Positions 1 through 8,731 are shown, counted from the first letter of the stretch. The stretch is DNA of 64,000 nucleotides from Pseudomonadota bacterium (GCA_021801255.1 JAJYYH010000036.1:266206-330205); one strand, 5' to 3'. Notes: a model not told the origin generated them from the letters alone. Program-made: numbers and translations.

Positions 1-2637
1 CATTCACGGTCGGCGCATCGAGGCCGGGCGATAAAATTCAAATCCGAGCCAGCGCAGGTGCCGCAAGCCCCACTTCTGGCCGCGACGGCGCCGCCGTCAC
101 CGCTCAGCGTGACGCCCGCGCCGCCGCCGCAACTGACCCGCGCCGATGCCTCGCCCGCCGATCTCCTCGGCGATCTCGCCAAGCCCCGCGACACCCCAGC
201 GAGCGAATCTCCCGTCGGGCCAGCGGCGGACGCCCGCGAGGCGGCCCGGGAGCCGCAATCCTTCGCGGCACTGCCCGCGGCTCAGGCCATGGCGCCGCCC
301 AGCGGCGAGGCGCCGCTCAATCTGGCCGCCAAGCGGATCACGCCTCCGGCCGAATGGGGTGGCGCCGGCATTCTCCTGCCGTTTGGCCCCGTCACCGGGG
401 CGGCGGCGTTCCGTCGGGGCAACGAGGCGCTGGTGGTCTTCGATGAGGTCCGGCCTATCGATCTTGCCGCCTTGCAGGGTGATGCGTTTTTCGGTCATGC
501 GGTGGTCAGGGAATTGCCGACCGGCACCTTGCTGCGCCTGCCGCTCGCGCCCGAGGCGGCGCTCGCCTTGCAGCGCACGGGCGCGGGCTGGATGGTGGTG
601 GAGACCGTGCGGCCGCCAGCGCTCGCCCCGATCAACCCGGCGACCCGCAACGCGGCGACAGGGGACGGTGTCACCGTCGTTCTGCCGGCGCAGGCGGCAG
701 CGAAAATCGTGCCGCTGACCGATCCCGAGACCGGCAGCACGCTTCTGGTCGGCACGCAGCACGTATTTGGCCAGGGCGTGGCGGTCGCCCGGCATGCGCC
801 GGAATTCACCTTGCTGCCAAGCTGGATGGGCGTTGCGGTCGAGGCGCTGTCCGATCGGCCGGTGCTGGAAGTGGACATGAAAGGCTTCGTCCTCGGCGTC
901 GATGGCGGGCGGCCCGGCCTTGCGGTTTCACCGATCCTGCCGGAGGCGACCGCGTTGGCGAATGCCGATGCCCTGACCCGACGCTTCGATTTCCCCGACC
1001 TGCCACGCGCCGCGCTGTTTCAGCGCCTGCAGGCGGCAACCGATGCCGCGGCCTCGGTACCAGAGCGGCAGCGCGCCGCGCCGCGGCGTGATGTCGCGGC
1101 AACAATGATCGCACTCGGCCTCGGGGTCGAGGCCCAGGCGGTCATGAACCTCACCATCGCCGAGGATCCCCGCGCGGCGGAGGAACCGACGACGATCGGG
1201 CTTGCCTCCATCGCCGCCCTGGTCGCCGATCGCCCCGCCGAGGCGGCGGGGATCGATGATCCGCGGCTTGCGGGCAGCGACGAGGTGACACTGTGGCGCG
1301 CCGTGCGCCGCGCGATGCTCGGCGAGGGCGACCCGACCGCGGCCGCGAGCCTCGCCACCGTCGCGCCGCTGATCCTTTCCTACCCCACGGCACTGCGGCG
1401 GAAATTGCTGCCGCTGGCGGCCGAAACCATGGTACTCGGTGGCCAGACGACAGCGGCGGCGGCGCTGCTCGCGCACGCCGGGGACGACGACGGGGTTGCG
1501 CTCGCCCGCGGCATGCTCGCGGAAAAACAGGGTGACGCCAAGGCGGCGCTGGCCATCTACGACCAGTTGAGCGGGGCGCGCGATCGCCGGGTGCATGCCC
1601 GCGCGGCCGTGCTGGCGGTTGAATTGCGGCGCGCGACCGGTGTGTTGAGCGCGGCCCAGGCCGCCGCTGCCGAGGACAAGCTGCTCTATGCCTGGCGCGG
1701 CGATGAGCACGAGGTGGCGGCGCGCCTGCACCTCGCCGATCTCCGCCAGCAGGCCGGGGAGTGGCGTCAGGCGCTCGCCCTCCTGCGCGAAAGCGAGACT
1801 ATTTTTCCTGCCGACAAACCCCGCATTCATGCCCATCTCGCTGGTATTTTCGCCGCCCTGTTGCGCGATGATGCCGGCGCAACGCTCTCGCCCCTCGATC
1901 TGGTGACGCTGGTCGAGGAAAATACTGACCTGCTGCCCGAGGGCCCGGCCGGCGAAGCGCTGATCGCCCATTTTGCCGATCAGTTGAGCGCGCTCGATCT
2001 GCCTGGCCAGGCGGAACCGGTCTTCGACAAGCTGATGCTGAACGCCCCCACCCCAACAGCGCGGGCGGAGTTTGGCGCCCGTCTTGCCGCGCTCCGGCTC
2101 GACGAGCACGACTTCACCGGGGTTGAGGCGGCGCTCGACGCCTCCGCTGGCGAGGGTCTCTCTTCCGCTTTGATCGCCGCGCGCGCCCAGCTGGCGGCGC
2201 GAGCGGCGGCCGGCACGGGGGATCTCGCGCGGGCCATGGCGCTGCTCGCCGATCAGCACGGCGCCGCGGCCGACGAAACCCGCGCCGCCCTGCTGGAGGC
2301 CGCGCATGACTGGCCCGCGGCGGAGAAGGCGCTCGCCGCCTATGTCGATGAAACCTTGCCGAGCGATGGCCCGCTTACCGAAGGCCAGAGCCGCCTCGTG
2401 CTGCGCCTCGCCAGCGCCGCCGCGGAAGCCGGCGACGAGGCGACGCTTGGCGATCTCGCCCGCGGCTTTATGCCGCGCTTTCCTGCCGGGCCGCTGGCCG
2501 AGATGTTTCGTGTGCTGACCGAAAAACCGGTGCGCGGGGTCGCCGATCTGCCGCAAATCTCGAAGGAAATCGCGGCCGCACACGCCCTGCCCGTGGCTCT
2601 GCAGGCCATCGGCGGCGGCGCCTCGCGCGCGAATTAG
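1..2637 (+). CDS. Large Ala-rich helical-repeat protein, 5'-truncated by the window
   Basis: The frame is open from the first base with no stop, so the gene begins left of the window; an in-frame GTG at 58 is not needed as a start. The N-terminal ~90 residues are rich in Pro and Ala and look disordered. A mixed alpha/beta segment follows (about residues 90-320, counting from the GTG at 58). The C-terminal ~500 residues are almost entirely helical, with Ala/Leu spacing like degenerate TPR repeats, but I see no clean TPR consensus. No catalytic motif or membrane segment is visible in the part present. Function unknown; a scaffold or assembly role is only a guess. It stands alone: the next gene runs in the opposite direction after about 630 bases. 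Confidence 0.75.
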   Translation, partial: HSRSAHRGRAIKFKSEPAQVPQAPLLAATAPPSPLSVTPAPPPQLTRADASPADLLGDLAKPRDTPASESPVGPAADAREAAREPQSFAALPAAQAMAPPSGEAPLNLAAKRITPPAEWGGAGILLPFGPVTGAAAFRRGNEALVVFDEVRPIDLAALQGDAFFGHAVVRELPTGTLLRLPLAPEAALALQRTGAGWMVVETVRPPALAPINPATRNAATGDGVTVVLPAQAAAKIVPLTDPETGSTLLVGTQHVFGQGVAVARHAPEFTLLPSWMGVAVEALSDRPVLEVDMKGFVLGVDGGRPGLAVSPILPEATALANADALTRRFDFPDLPRAALFQRLQAATDAAASVPERQRAAPRRDVAATMIALGLGVEAQAVMNLTIAEDPRAAEEPTTIGLASIAALVADRPAEAAGIDDPRLAGSDEVTLWRAVRRAMLGEGDPTAAASLATVAPLILSYPTALRRKLLPLAAETMVLGGQTTAAAALLAHAGDDDGVALARGMLAEKQGDAKAALAIYDQLSGARDRRVHARAAVLAVELRRATGVLSAAQAAAAEDKLLYAWRGDEHEVAARLHLADLRQQAGEWRQALALLRESETIFPADKPRIHAHLAGIFAALLRDDAGATLSPLDLVTLVEENTDLLPEGPAGEALIAHFADQLSALDLPGQAEPVFDKLMLNAPTPTARAEFGARLAALRLDEHDFTGVEAALDASAGEGLSSALIAARAQLAARAAAGTGDLARAMALLADQHGAAADETRAALLEAAHDWPAAEKALAAYVDETLPSDGPLTEGQSRLVLRLASAAAEAGDEATLGDLARGFMPRFPAGPLAEMFRVLTEKPVRGVADLPQISKEIAAAHALPVALQAIGGGASRAN

Positions 2638-3010
2638 GGCTTGTGGAGAAATTATCGCGCCGAAATAAGACCAGGGCGCTGCCCTGGACCCGCCAGTTCG
2701 CCGCCCGTGCCAGGATGGCGCACGGCCATCTGTCCCTCGTCCTCTCCGGCCAGCGCTAGCCCTCGCCGAAATTGCTGGCCCGGCTCCGGCAGGCGATGAT
2801 GCGGGGCGATGACCCAGCGCCTCATAAACCGGATCGACCAGACCCGCAGACGCACGAACGCAGGCAGCCAACCCGTCGCCCCCACCTTCACTCATCACGC
2901 GGCCGTGAGTGGTTTCAAAATGGGAGCTGATTTGGCGATAGCTATATCCCGGCGAGGGGCGAAGCCCCTGGCCTGGTAATTACCATGCAGTAATTATTTA
3001 TCGACAGATC

Positions 3011-3136
3011 CTTAGCTCGATTTTCCGCATTTTTAGGAAAACATCAATAGAATCAGAATGTTAGCCAAATGGCTTTCGCGGTCTAACTTATTGATAGATC
3101 GGTGTTTTCTCCGAAAATGCGGAAAGTCGAGCTTAG
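3011..3136. repeat. Long imperfect inverted repeat
   Basis: The left arm starting CTTAGCTCGATTTTCCGCAT at 3011 matches the reverse complement of the right arm ending at 3136 (CTAAGCTCGACTTTCCGCAT) with few mismatches. The match extends through AGGAAAACA against AGAAAACA and an AATAG/CTATC stretch towards a loop of about 40 bases. It looks like the ends of a small non-autonomous mobile element or a solo remnant. No protein is encoded between the arms. Confidence 0.6.
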
Positions 3137-3189
3137 GTCTCTCATACGAGCGGCCATACAGAATGACCGTTGGTATCATTCTTCATTTG

Positions 3190-3218
3190 GCGCGCCGCCG
3201 CCCACCAACCCAGCGCGC
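3190..3218. repeat. 29-base repeat family A, copy 1
   Basis: A GCGCGCC... ...GCGCGC bounded unit with the core CCGCCCACCAACCC. The same 29-base unit recurs at 46997-47025, 54209-54237 and 54254-54282. The ends are complementary, so each copy can form a short hairpin. All four copies are intergenic. Confidence 0.7.
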
Positions 3219-3268
3219 TTTCTGTGGCGCGGGACCACGCGGCGTCGCCCCTTCCCCTTGGCCCCGGG

Positions 3269-4759
3269 TCAGCTGCGGCCGGGGATGCGGTGGCGGAAGG
3301 CAAGAGCCTCGGCGATATGGCCGCGTTGGACGGTTTCGGCGGCCGCGAGATCGGCGATGCTACGTCCGACGCGGAGGATACGGGTGAAGCCGCGGGCCGA
3401 GAGTTTGAGCCGTTCAGCGGCCTGTTCGGCAAAGCTCTGTGCCTCGGCGGTCAGAGCGATCGCTCCAGGTTCGGCTTCGGCGTTCAGGGTGCCGGCGCGG
3501 GCGCGCTGACGGGCGCGGGCGGCAGCGATGCGCGCGGCGACGAGGACGGAAGATTCGCCCGCTGCCGCGCGCGAAAGTTCGGCCGGGGAGACCGGCTGCA
3601 CCGCGACCGTGAGGTCGATGCGGTCGAGCAACGGGCCGCTGATGCGGTTCTGGTATTCCTCGCCGCAGCGCGGAGCGCGGGGGCATTCCCGCACGGTATC
3701 GCCGAGATGACCGCAGCGGCAGGGATTCATCGCGGCGACGAACTGAAACCGCGCGGGATAGGTGATGTGCGCGCTGGCGCGCGAGACCGTGGTGCGCCCG
3801 GCCTCCATCGGCTGGCGCAGCGCCTCCAGCGCCGGGCGGGGAAATTCCGGCAACTCGTCGAGAAACAGCACACCACGATGGGCGAGCGAGACCTCGCCGG
3901 GCTTGGCGCGCTGGCCGCCGCCGGTGAGCGCCGCCATCGAGGCCGAATGGTGCGGCTCGCGATAAGGCGGACGCATCAGCAGACGACCTTCGGCCAGCAT
4001 GCCGGCGACCGAGTGGATCATGCTGACCTCGAGCGCCTCTTCCGGGGTGAGATCGGGCAGGAGGCCGGGCAGGCGGGCGGCGAGCATCGATTTGCCGGCG
4101 CCCGGCGGGCCGATGAGCAGGAGATTGTGGCTGCCCGCCGCGGCGATCTCGAGCGCCCGCTTGGCGCTCTCCATGCCCTTGACCTCGGCGAGATCGACCC
4201 CGCTCGCGGCCATCGCCGGCATTGCCGGCTCGGGCGGGCTCAGCATCTGGCTGCCGCGGAAATGGTTGATCAGCGAGAGCAGGTCGGGGGCGGCGAGAAT
4301 CTCGACGCGCCCCGCCCAGGCTGCCTCGCCGCCCTGCTCGGCCGGGCAGATCAGGCCGAGATCGCGCGCCGCCGCCCCGATCGCCGCTGGCAGCACGCCG
4401 GCCACCGGGGTCAGCCGGCCATCGAGCGAGAGTTCGCCGAGTGCCGCGAACTGCGCCATCTCCTCGGCCGGCAGCACCTCCATCGCGGCGAGCACGCCGA
4501 GCGCGATCGGCAGATCGAAATGGCTGCCCTCCTTCAGGACATCGGCGGGGGCGAGATTGACCAGCACGCGCTTGGGCGGCAGTGCCAAACCCATAGCAGT
4601 GAGTGCGGCGCGCACGCGCTCGCGCGCTTCGCCCACCGCCTTGTCGGGCAGGCCGACCACCAGGAAGGCGGGCAAGCCGGGGGCAATCTGCACCTGCACC
4701 TCGACCGGCTGCGCCTCGATCCCGGAGAAGGCAAAGGCAGGAATCCGCGCGATGCTCAT
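3269..4759 (-). CDS. comM: YifB/ComM-type AAA+ ATPase (Mg-chelatase-like)
   Basis: About 496 residues, the usual length for ComM/YifB. It has an N-terminal Lon-like/ChlI domain (roughly residues 20-125), a Walker A motif GPPGAGKS in the middle, and a C-terminal Mg-chelatase domain. In naturally transformable bacteria ComM is a DNA branch-migration helicase that helps integrate incoming DNA. The start chosen (MSIARIPAFAFSG) matches the conserved family N-terminus; an upstream in-frame extension of 27 residues is Pro/Ala-rich and unlike the family. Transcribed alone. Confidence 0.92.
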   Translation of the reverse strand: MSIARIPAFAFSGIEAQPVEVQVQIAPGLPAFLVVGLPDKAVGEARERVRAALTAMGLALPPKRVLVNLAPADVLKEGSHFDLPIALGVLAAMEVLPAEEMAQFAALGELSLDGRLTPVAGVLPAAIGAAARDLGLICPAEQGGEAAWAGRVEILAAPDLLSLINHFRGSQMLSPPEPAMPAMAASGVDLAEVKGMESAKRALEIAAAGSHNLLLIGPPGAGKSMLAARLPGLLPDLTPEEALEVSMIHSVAGMLAEGRLLMRPPYREPHHSASMAALTGGGQRAKPGEVSLAHRGVLFLDELPEFPRPALEALRQPMEAGRTTVSRASAHITYPARFQFVAAMNPCRCGHLGDTVRECPRAPRCGEEYQNRISGPLLDRIDLTVAVQPVSPAELSRAAAGESSVLVAARIAAARARQRARAGTLNAEAEPGAIALTAEAQSFAEQAAERLKLSARGFTRILRVGRSIADLAAAETVQRGHIAEALAFRHRIPGRS

Positions 4760-4871
4760 CCGCCGGGTGGCCGGAAGGAAAGGGGCGGGCGCCGCGGGGC
4801 AAGGGTCTGACGGGTCACATCGCTTTCCTGCACGATCCACGCCGATGCGCGCAAGCGGCTAAGTGAGGCGA

Positions 4872-4973
4872 ATGGTATTCCTGGTATGGTTGCTGCTCGG
4901 TCTGCTACTGCCCGCGCTATTGCCCGCTGGGCCGGCGGTGCTGTCACCGGCGCTCCCCTTCCCACCGCCGTAA
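4872..4973 (+). CDS. Possible 33-residue hydrophobic peptide
   Basis: ATG preceded by an AGTGAGG ribosome-site-like sequence with about 4-bp spacing. The peptide has one run of Val, Leu and Trp long enough to span a membrane (about residues 2-17) and then a Pro-rich tail. It lies divergent from comM with no other gene competing for the space. Nothing is recognisable by family. Short hydrophobic frames occur by chance in such DNA, so this is a candidate only. Confidence 0.25.
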   Translation: MVFLVWLLLGLLLPALLPAGPAVLSPALPFPPP

Positions 4974-5381
4974 TACCCAATAAAACATAACAAGACAAAG
5001 CAACGAGTCTGTCCTGTTTTGCGCCGCACCAGAAAATCCCGGGAGGCTGGCGGGAAGACGCGGATTTTATTTCGGGCTCTGAAATAAATTCATCGAATGG
5101 TGCTGGACAGCTATCGGATGATCGGCTAGCCTTCTGCCATATCAGGTCAGCCGGGCGAGAACAGCGGCGAAACAGGCAAGCAATGCCTGGATAAAGATCG
5201 GATGTGGTGGGGAAAAAAGACGTCGGTGAACATGCGTTCGTGGCTGCCGGATCCCGCTGAGCGGGGCGATATCCGTGGCGCGGTCGCGGTATTTGCAAAA
5301 TCCGCGGGTGGTGGTTGGCTTTTTGCCGTGCGCGGCAAGAAAGTCTTCCCTGCTTGCGGCCGCAGATCGGGGAGTTAAGGC
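4974..5381. other. Intergenic region before the Rieske gene
   Basis: No gene supported. A small perfect inverted repeat TTTATTTC/GAAATAAA with a 7-base loop lies at 5066-5088 in a locally AT-rich patch. The right end carries a GGGGAG ribosome-site-like sequence for the GTG start at 5382. No clear promoter was identified. Confidence 0.4.
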
Positions 5382-5975
5382 GTGACGGAACGTGACGGGT
5401 GTCGGGTGTGGAACATGAAATGGCGGCGGCGGCGCATGGTCGGAGGAGGCTTGGCGCTCGCCGCGGGTCTCGCCACCGGTCTCGCCCCGGGCGCGCGCGC
5501 CGAGGATCCGAGCGAGATGCCGCCGCAGCCGGGCGATCGGCTGGTGTTTCTCACCGGGCCCAAGAAGGGCACGGCGATCAAGCCCGATGACCTGCCGCTC
5601 GGCGGCCCACAGGCCCAGGCCTATCCGGCGAGCCCGGAGGGCGTGCTGCGTGAGGGCTCGCGGCTCAATTTGCTGATCGTCGCGCGTTTCGACCCGGCAC
5701 AGCTCGCCCCCGAGACGCTGGCGCGGGCGACGGATGGCGTTGTCGCCTATTCCGGCGTTTGCACCCATCAGGCCTGCCCGGTGAATGCGTGGTCGGACGA
5801 GCAGAAGATGGCGGTCTGTTCGTGTCATGGTTCGACCTACGATTTGCGCGATGGCGCGAAACTGGTGTTCGGGCCAGCGCCGCACGCGCTCGCGGCATTG
5901 CCGCTCAAGCGCGCTGATGACGTCCTGGTGGTCGCCGACAAATTCACCCGCCATGTCGGCGGGGAGATGATGTGA
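5382..5975 (+). CDS. Exported Rieske [2Fe-2S] protein
   Basis: A Rieske protein of 197 residues from the GTG start, which has a GGGGAG site upstream; an ATG at 5415 is an alternative. The N-terminus has a run of four Arg followed by a hydrophobic stretch, as in Tat-type export signals. Cluster ligands are visible: C127-x-H129 and C146-x-x-H149, with C132 and C148 as the expected stabilising disulfide pair. It should sit in the periplasm or be membrane-anchored and carry electrons. It lies 73 bases upstream of the PQQ dehydrogenase on the same strand, which suggests but does not prove a shared redox role. It is not a full cytochrome bc1 locus, since no cytochrome b or c1 is nearby. Confidence 0.85.
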   Translation: MTERDGCRVWNMKWRRRRMVGGGLALAAGLATGLAPGARAEDPSEMPPQPGDRLVFLTGPKKGTAIKPDDLPLGGPQAQAYPASPEGVLREGSRLNLLIVARFDPAQLAPETLARATDGVVAYSGVCTHQACPVNAWSDEQKMAVCSCHGSTYDLRDGAKLVFGPAPHALAALPLKRADDVLVVADKFTRHVGGEMM

Positions 5976-5990
5976 GGCGGCGGCATTTCG

Positions 5991-6019
5991 TTGCGTACGC
6001 TCGTTCGATGTGATATAGT
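5991..6019 (+). promoter_or_regulatory. Candidate sigma-70-type promoter for the PQQ dehydrogenase
   Basis: TTGCGT at 5991-5996 and TATAGT at 6014-6019 are separated by 17 bases. The start codon follows at 6049 after a GGGAGAGA ribosome site. The match is by eye only. Confidence 0.4.
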
Positions 6020-6048
6020 AACAATATAACCAACATGGGAGAGAAATC

Positions 6049-7767
6049 ATGCGTGGATTGCTGAGTGGCACATGCCTGGCCGCCTTGCTGGCGGCCGGTC
6101 TGGTGGGCGCCGCCCACAGCGCGGACTACGCACCGGTGACCGATTCCCGCCTCGATAATCCGGAGCCGGAAAACTGGCTGATGACGCGCGGCACCTATAA
6201 GGGCTGGAGCTACAGCCCGCTGGACCAGATCAACACCAGCAATGTCAGGAATCTGGTGCCGGTCTGGAGTGTCGCGACCGGCGTTGATTCCGGGCACGAG
6301 GCCCCGCCGATCGTCAATAACGGGGTGATGTTCGTCAGCACGCCCTATGCCCAGGTGATGGCGCTGGACGCGGCGAGCGGCGACCTCCTGTGGCGCTACA
6401 AGCGCAAGCTGCCCGAGGGTTTCAGCGCGCTGCACAACACCAATCGCGGCGTCGCCCTCTATGGCGACAAGGTCTATCTCGCCGGTCTCGATGCCGTGCT
6501 CGTGGCGCTCGATGCGCGCACCGGCAAGGTGGTCTGGGAGACCAAGGTCGGGGACTGGAAGGACGGCTATTACATGACCATGGCGCCCCTCGTGGTGAAG
6601 GGCAAGATCCTGGTCGGTGTCGCCGGCGGCGAGTTCGGCGTGCGCGGCTTCGTCGAGGCGTTCGACGCCGAAACCGGCAAATCGGCCTGGAAGACCTACT
6701 CGATCCCGGCGCCCGGCGAGCCCGGCAGCGATACCTGGCAGAAGCCCGACACCTGGAAGACCGGTGGGGCGAGCACCTGGATGACCGGCAATTATGATGT
6801 CGCGTCGAACACCGTCTATTGGGGCACCGGCAACGGCTCGCCCTGGTTCGGCGACCAGCGGCCGGGCGATAATCTCTATACCTCCTCGACGCTGGCGCTC
6901 GATGGCGACAGCGGCAAGCTCATCGGCCATTTCCAGTATCAGCAGAACGAGGACTGGGACTGGGATGCGATGAACGCGCCGATGCTGGTCGATTTCCAGC
7001 ATAATGGCACGACCATCCCCGGTCTGCTCACGCCGCAGCGCAATGGCTATCTCTATTGGCTTGAGCGCGAGCCCAATGGCGGCATCAAATATCTCAACGC
7101 CGTCGCCTATGTGCCGCAGAATGTCTTCAAGAGCATCGACGCCACGACCGGCCGCCCGGTCATCGACATGGACCACAAGCCGGGGACCGGCAAGATGGCG
7201 CAGTTCTGCCCCGGCCTCTGGGGCGGCAAGGACTGGCCCTATGAATCCTACAGCCCGAAGACCGGCATGGTCTATATCCCGGCCAACGAGAACCACTGCA
7301 ACAAGTTCGAGGGCAAGGTCGAGGAGCGCGTTCCCGGCCAGTGGTGGACGGGTGTCGCGGTGCCGGATTTCCACTTCAGCGTCGATACCAAGGCCGGGTT
7401 CTATGGCGAGATCAAGACCTATGACGTGAACACCGGCGCGCCCGGCTGGCGGCAGCTCTATTCCCGCTCGATGATGTGGGGTTCGCTGCTGACCACGGGG
7501 GGCAATCTGGTGTTCGGCGGCGGCACCAACGACCGCGAATTCCGCGCCTATAATGCCTCGACCGGCGAGGAACTTTGGCACTTCAAGACCAATTCGGGGA
7601 TCATCGCCCCGCCCTCGTCCTTCGCGGTCAATGGCGTGCAATATATCGCGGTGCAGTCGGGCTATGGCGTCGATGCCGCGTTCCAGGAGCAGCTTTTGAG
7701 CGAGCTGGTCGGCTGGCAGGCGGACGTGCCCCAGGGCGGCGTGGTTTGGGTCTTCGCCGTTCGCTGA
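6049..7767 (+). CDS. PQQ-dependent alcohol dehydrogenase, lanthanide-type Asp pair
   Basis: A protein of 572 residues with a Sec signal peptide (cleavage near residue 24, AHS-AD) followed by a quinoprotein eight-bladed propeller with recurring W-docking motifs. It has no C-terminal cytochrome c domain. At 302-307 the sequence is D-W-D-W-D-A, so catalytic Asp304 is followed two residues later by Asp306. In methanol/ethanol dehydrogenases this DxD is the known marker of lanthanide (XoxF/PedH-like) enzymes, whereas calcium enzymes have Ala or another residue there. The vicinal Cys-Cys pair usual in these enzymes is not present: LHNTNRG replaces it. The enzyme should oxidise an alcohol in the periplasm and pass electrons to an external acceptor. 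Substrate unknown. Confidence 0.9.
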   Translation: MRGLLSGTCLAALLAAGLVGAAHSADYAPVTDSRLDNPEPENWLMTRGTYKGWSYSPLDQINTSNVRNLVPVWSVATGVDSGHEAPPIVNNGVMFVSTPYAQVMALDAASGDLLWRYKRKLPEGFSALHNTNRGVALYGDKVYLAGLDAVLVALDARTGKVVWETKVGDWKDGYYMTMAPLVVKGKILVGVAGGEFGVRGFVEAFDAETGKSAWKTYSIPAPGEPGSDTWQKPDTWKTGGASTWMTGNYDVASNTVYWGTGNGSPWFGDQRPGDNLYTSSTLALDGDSGKLIGHFQYQQNEDWDWDAMNAPMLVDFQHNGTTIPGLLTPQRNGYLYWLEREPNGGIKYLNAVAYVPQNVFKSIDATTGRPVIDMDHKPGTGKMAQFCPGLWGGKDWPYESYSPKTGMVYIPANENHCNKFEGKVEERVPGQWWTGVAVPDFHFSVDTKAGFYGEIKTYDVNTGAPGWRQLYSRSMMWGSLLTTGGNLVFGGGTNDREFRAYNASTGEELWHFKTNSGIIAPPSSFAVNGVQYIAVQSGYGVDAAFQEQLLSELVGWQADVPQGGVVWVFAVR

Positions 7768-7803
7768 GCAACCGAGCCGCGCTTCGGCGCGGGAAATTTC
7801 CGG

Positions 7804-7831
7804 GGCCAACCGCCAGTGCTGGCGGTTGGCC
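7804..7831. terminator. Strong hairpin after the PQQ dehydrogenase
   Basis: GGCCAACCGCCAG and CTGGCGGTTGGCC form a perfect 13-bp stem with a 2-base loop, 37 bases after the dehydrogenase stop codon. The bases that follow (GCCCTTAT) are not a strong T-run. It may terminate or attenuate, or protect the 3' end of the upstream message. Confidence 0.5.
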
Positions 7832-7872
7832 GCCCTTATCACGCCGTTCCCCGACAATTTCAGGACGAGACA

Positions 7873-8349
7873 ATGCCGCGACGCGTGCGACCGACCCAAT
7901 TCCTGCCCTGGCTTGGCGCTATCCTGCTCGTCTCCGCCGCGCTGGCGACGCTCGGTGGCCCCGGTGGCGCGCCGGCTCTGGCGGAGACCGGAACCGCTCA
8001 ACCGGCGGGCGCCTATAGTATCGAGGTCAGCGATGTCACCGCCAAGGTCGGAGCCCATACGGTGCTCCGCGCGACGCTCAGGCCGCGCGAGGGCTACCGC
8101 ATTCTCAAAGCCTATAACAACCACGTTGGCCAGCTTTCTTCCCTCGACGACGGGGTTGCCTTCGACCACAAGATGTTCAGCGCGACCCTGGTCGATGGCG
8201 CGCTGGTCTTCGAGGTCGGGCTGGCGGCGACCAAGCCGGGCAAGCACCCGATCAATGGCGTGTTTCGCGTGGGCTATATCCAGGACAGCGCGGACGACAT
8301 GGCGATGGTCTCGCTGCCGCTGATCGCCAATGTCACGGGCACGCCGTAA
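7873..8349 (+). CDS. Small secreted protein of unknown function
   Basis: About 158 residues from ATG 7873, which places a hydrophobic signal peptide (LPWLGAILLVSAALATLGG) with cleavage near ALA-ET. The mature part is mainly beta-strand in character and contains no Cys, so it is not a cytochrome. The pattern of an early strand followed by a basic strand and GYRI is faintly like the DsbD N-terminal/immunoglobulin-like fold; that is a guess. It follows the PQQ dehydrogenase on the same strand, with a hairpin in between. A periplasmic partner of the dehydrogenase is possible. An upstream in-frame start at 7816 would bury the signal peptide and is less likely. Confidence 0.6.
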   Translation: MPRRVRPTQFLPWLGAILLVSAALATLGGPGGAPALAETGTAQPAGAYSIEVSDVTAKVGAHTVLRATLRPREGYRILKAYNNHVGQLSSLDDGVAFDHKMFSATLVDGALVFEVGLAATKPGKHPINGVFRVGYIQDSADDMAMVSLPLIANVTGTP

Positions 8350-8669
8350 CGCTGCCCGCCTGGGCGCCGCTTGCCTGGGCGCCGTTGAGCCGGAGGCTGG
8401 TGCCGGTGGATCGGGGGTTGCCGAACATTGCCGGCAAGTTACGTTCATGACGCGCCCGGCTTTCCAAGACCAGCCCGTGGCGAAAAAGCGATCGCCGGCG
8501 AAACGGGATCGTTTTTCACCTGTTCCGGAGAGGATGAGCCGTAATATACATAAATATATAACCGGAAATTCTGCGGTCTGGCGCGGGGCGCTGCTGCGCG
8601 CGACTGTCTTCTTGATAAAACCCCGATTGACAGCGCGCCGGCGTTGTCGTCAAGTATTTGTGGGGAGGA
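8350..8669. other. Intergenic region between oxidation genes
   Basis: No gene supported. An AT-rich patch at about 8536-8570 (TAATATACATAAATATATAA) could contain a promoter for the downstream iorAB-like pair, but I cannot assign boxes with confidence. Confidence 0.35.
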
Positions 8670-8670
8670 G

Positions 8671-8697
8671 ATGAAGACCGCCGAACGCGAGACATGA
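8671..8697 (+). other. Eight-codon frame with strong ribosome site
   Basis: ATG AAG ACC GCC GAA CGC GAG ACA TGA follows directly on TGGGGAGGAG, the best Shine-Dalgarno-like sequence in this intergenic region, though the spacing is short. The stop codon abuts the hairpin at 8698-8731. It might be a leader peptide for the iorAB-like genes, or chance. Confidence 0.25.
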
Positions 8698-8731
8698 CCG
8701 CGGAAATCTAGCAAGCTCCCGTTTTCCGCGG
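8698..8731. promoter_or_regulatory. Hairpin in the iorA 5' region
   Basis: CCGCGGAAA (8698-8706) and TTTCCGCGG (8723-8731) form a perfect 9-bp stem with a 16-base loop. It sits just after the eight-codon frame and 139 bases before iorA. There is no T-tract after it, so a leader structure is as likely as a terminator. Confidence 0.35.

Larger units (their letters stand above)
2638..3268. other. Non-coding stretch with palindromes and an inverted repeat
   Basis: No convincing gene. It holds a small palindrome at 2671-2694 (CCAGGGCGCTGCCCTGG core), a GGGGCGAAGCCCC palindrome near 2955-2968, an AT-richer section from about 2975 to 3140 with a long imperfect inverted repeat (3011-3049 against 3090-3136), and one copy of a 29-base repeat at 3190-3218. 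The base composition of 2975-3140 differs clearly from the GC-rich genes on both sides. Confidence 0.6.

Noticed and set aside
928..2898. Long minus-strand open frame opposite the first gene
   Set aside because: Arg/Gly-rich antisense of a GC-rich coding region with no family features; the plus-strand protein is coherent.
5944..8448. Long minus-strand open frame opposite the PQQ dehydrogenase
   Set aside because: It is the antisense shadow of a clearly recognised quinoprotein gene.
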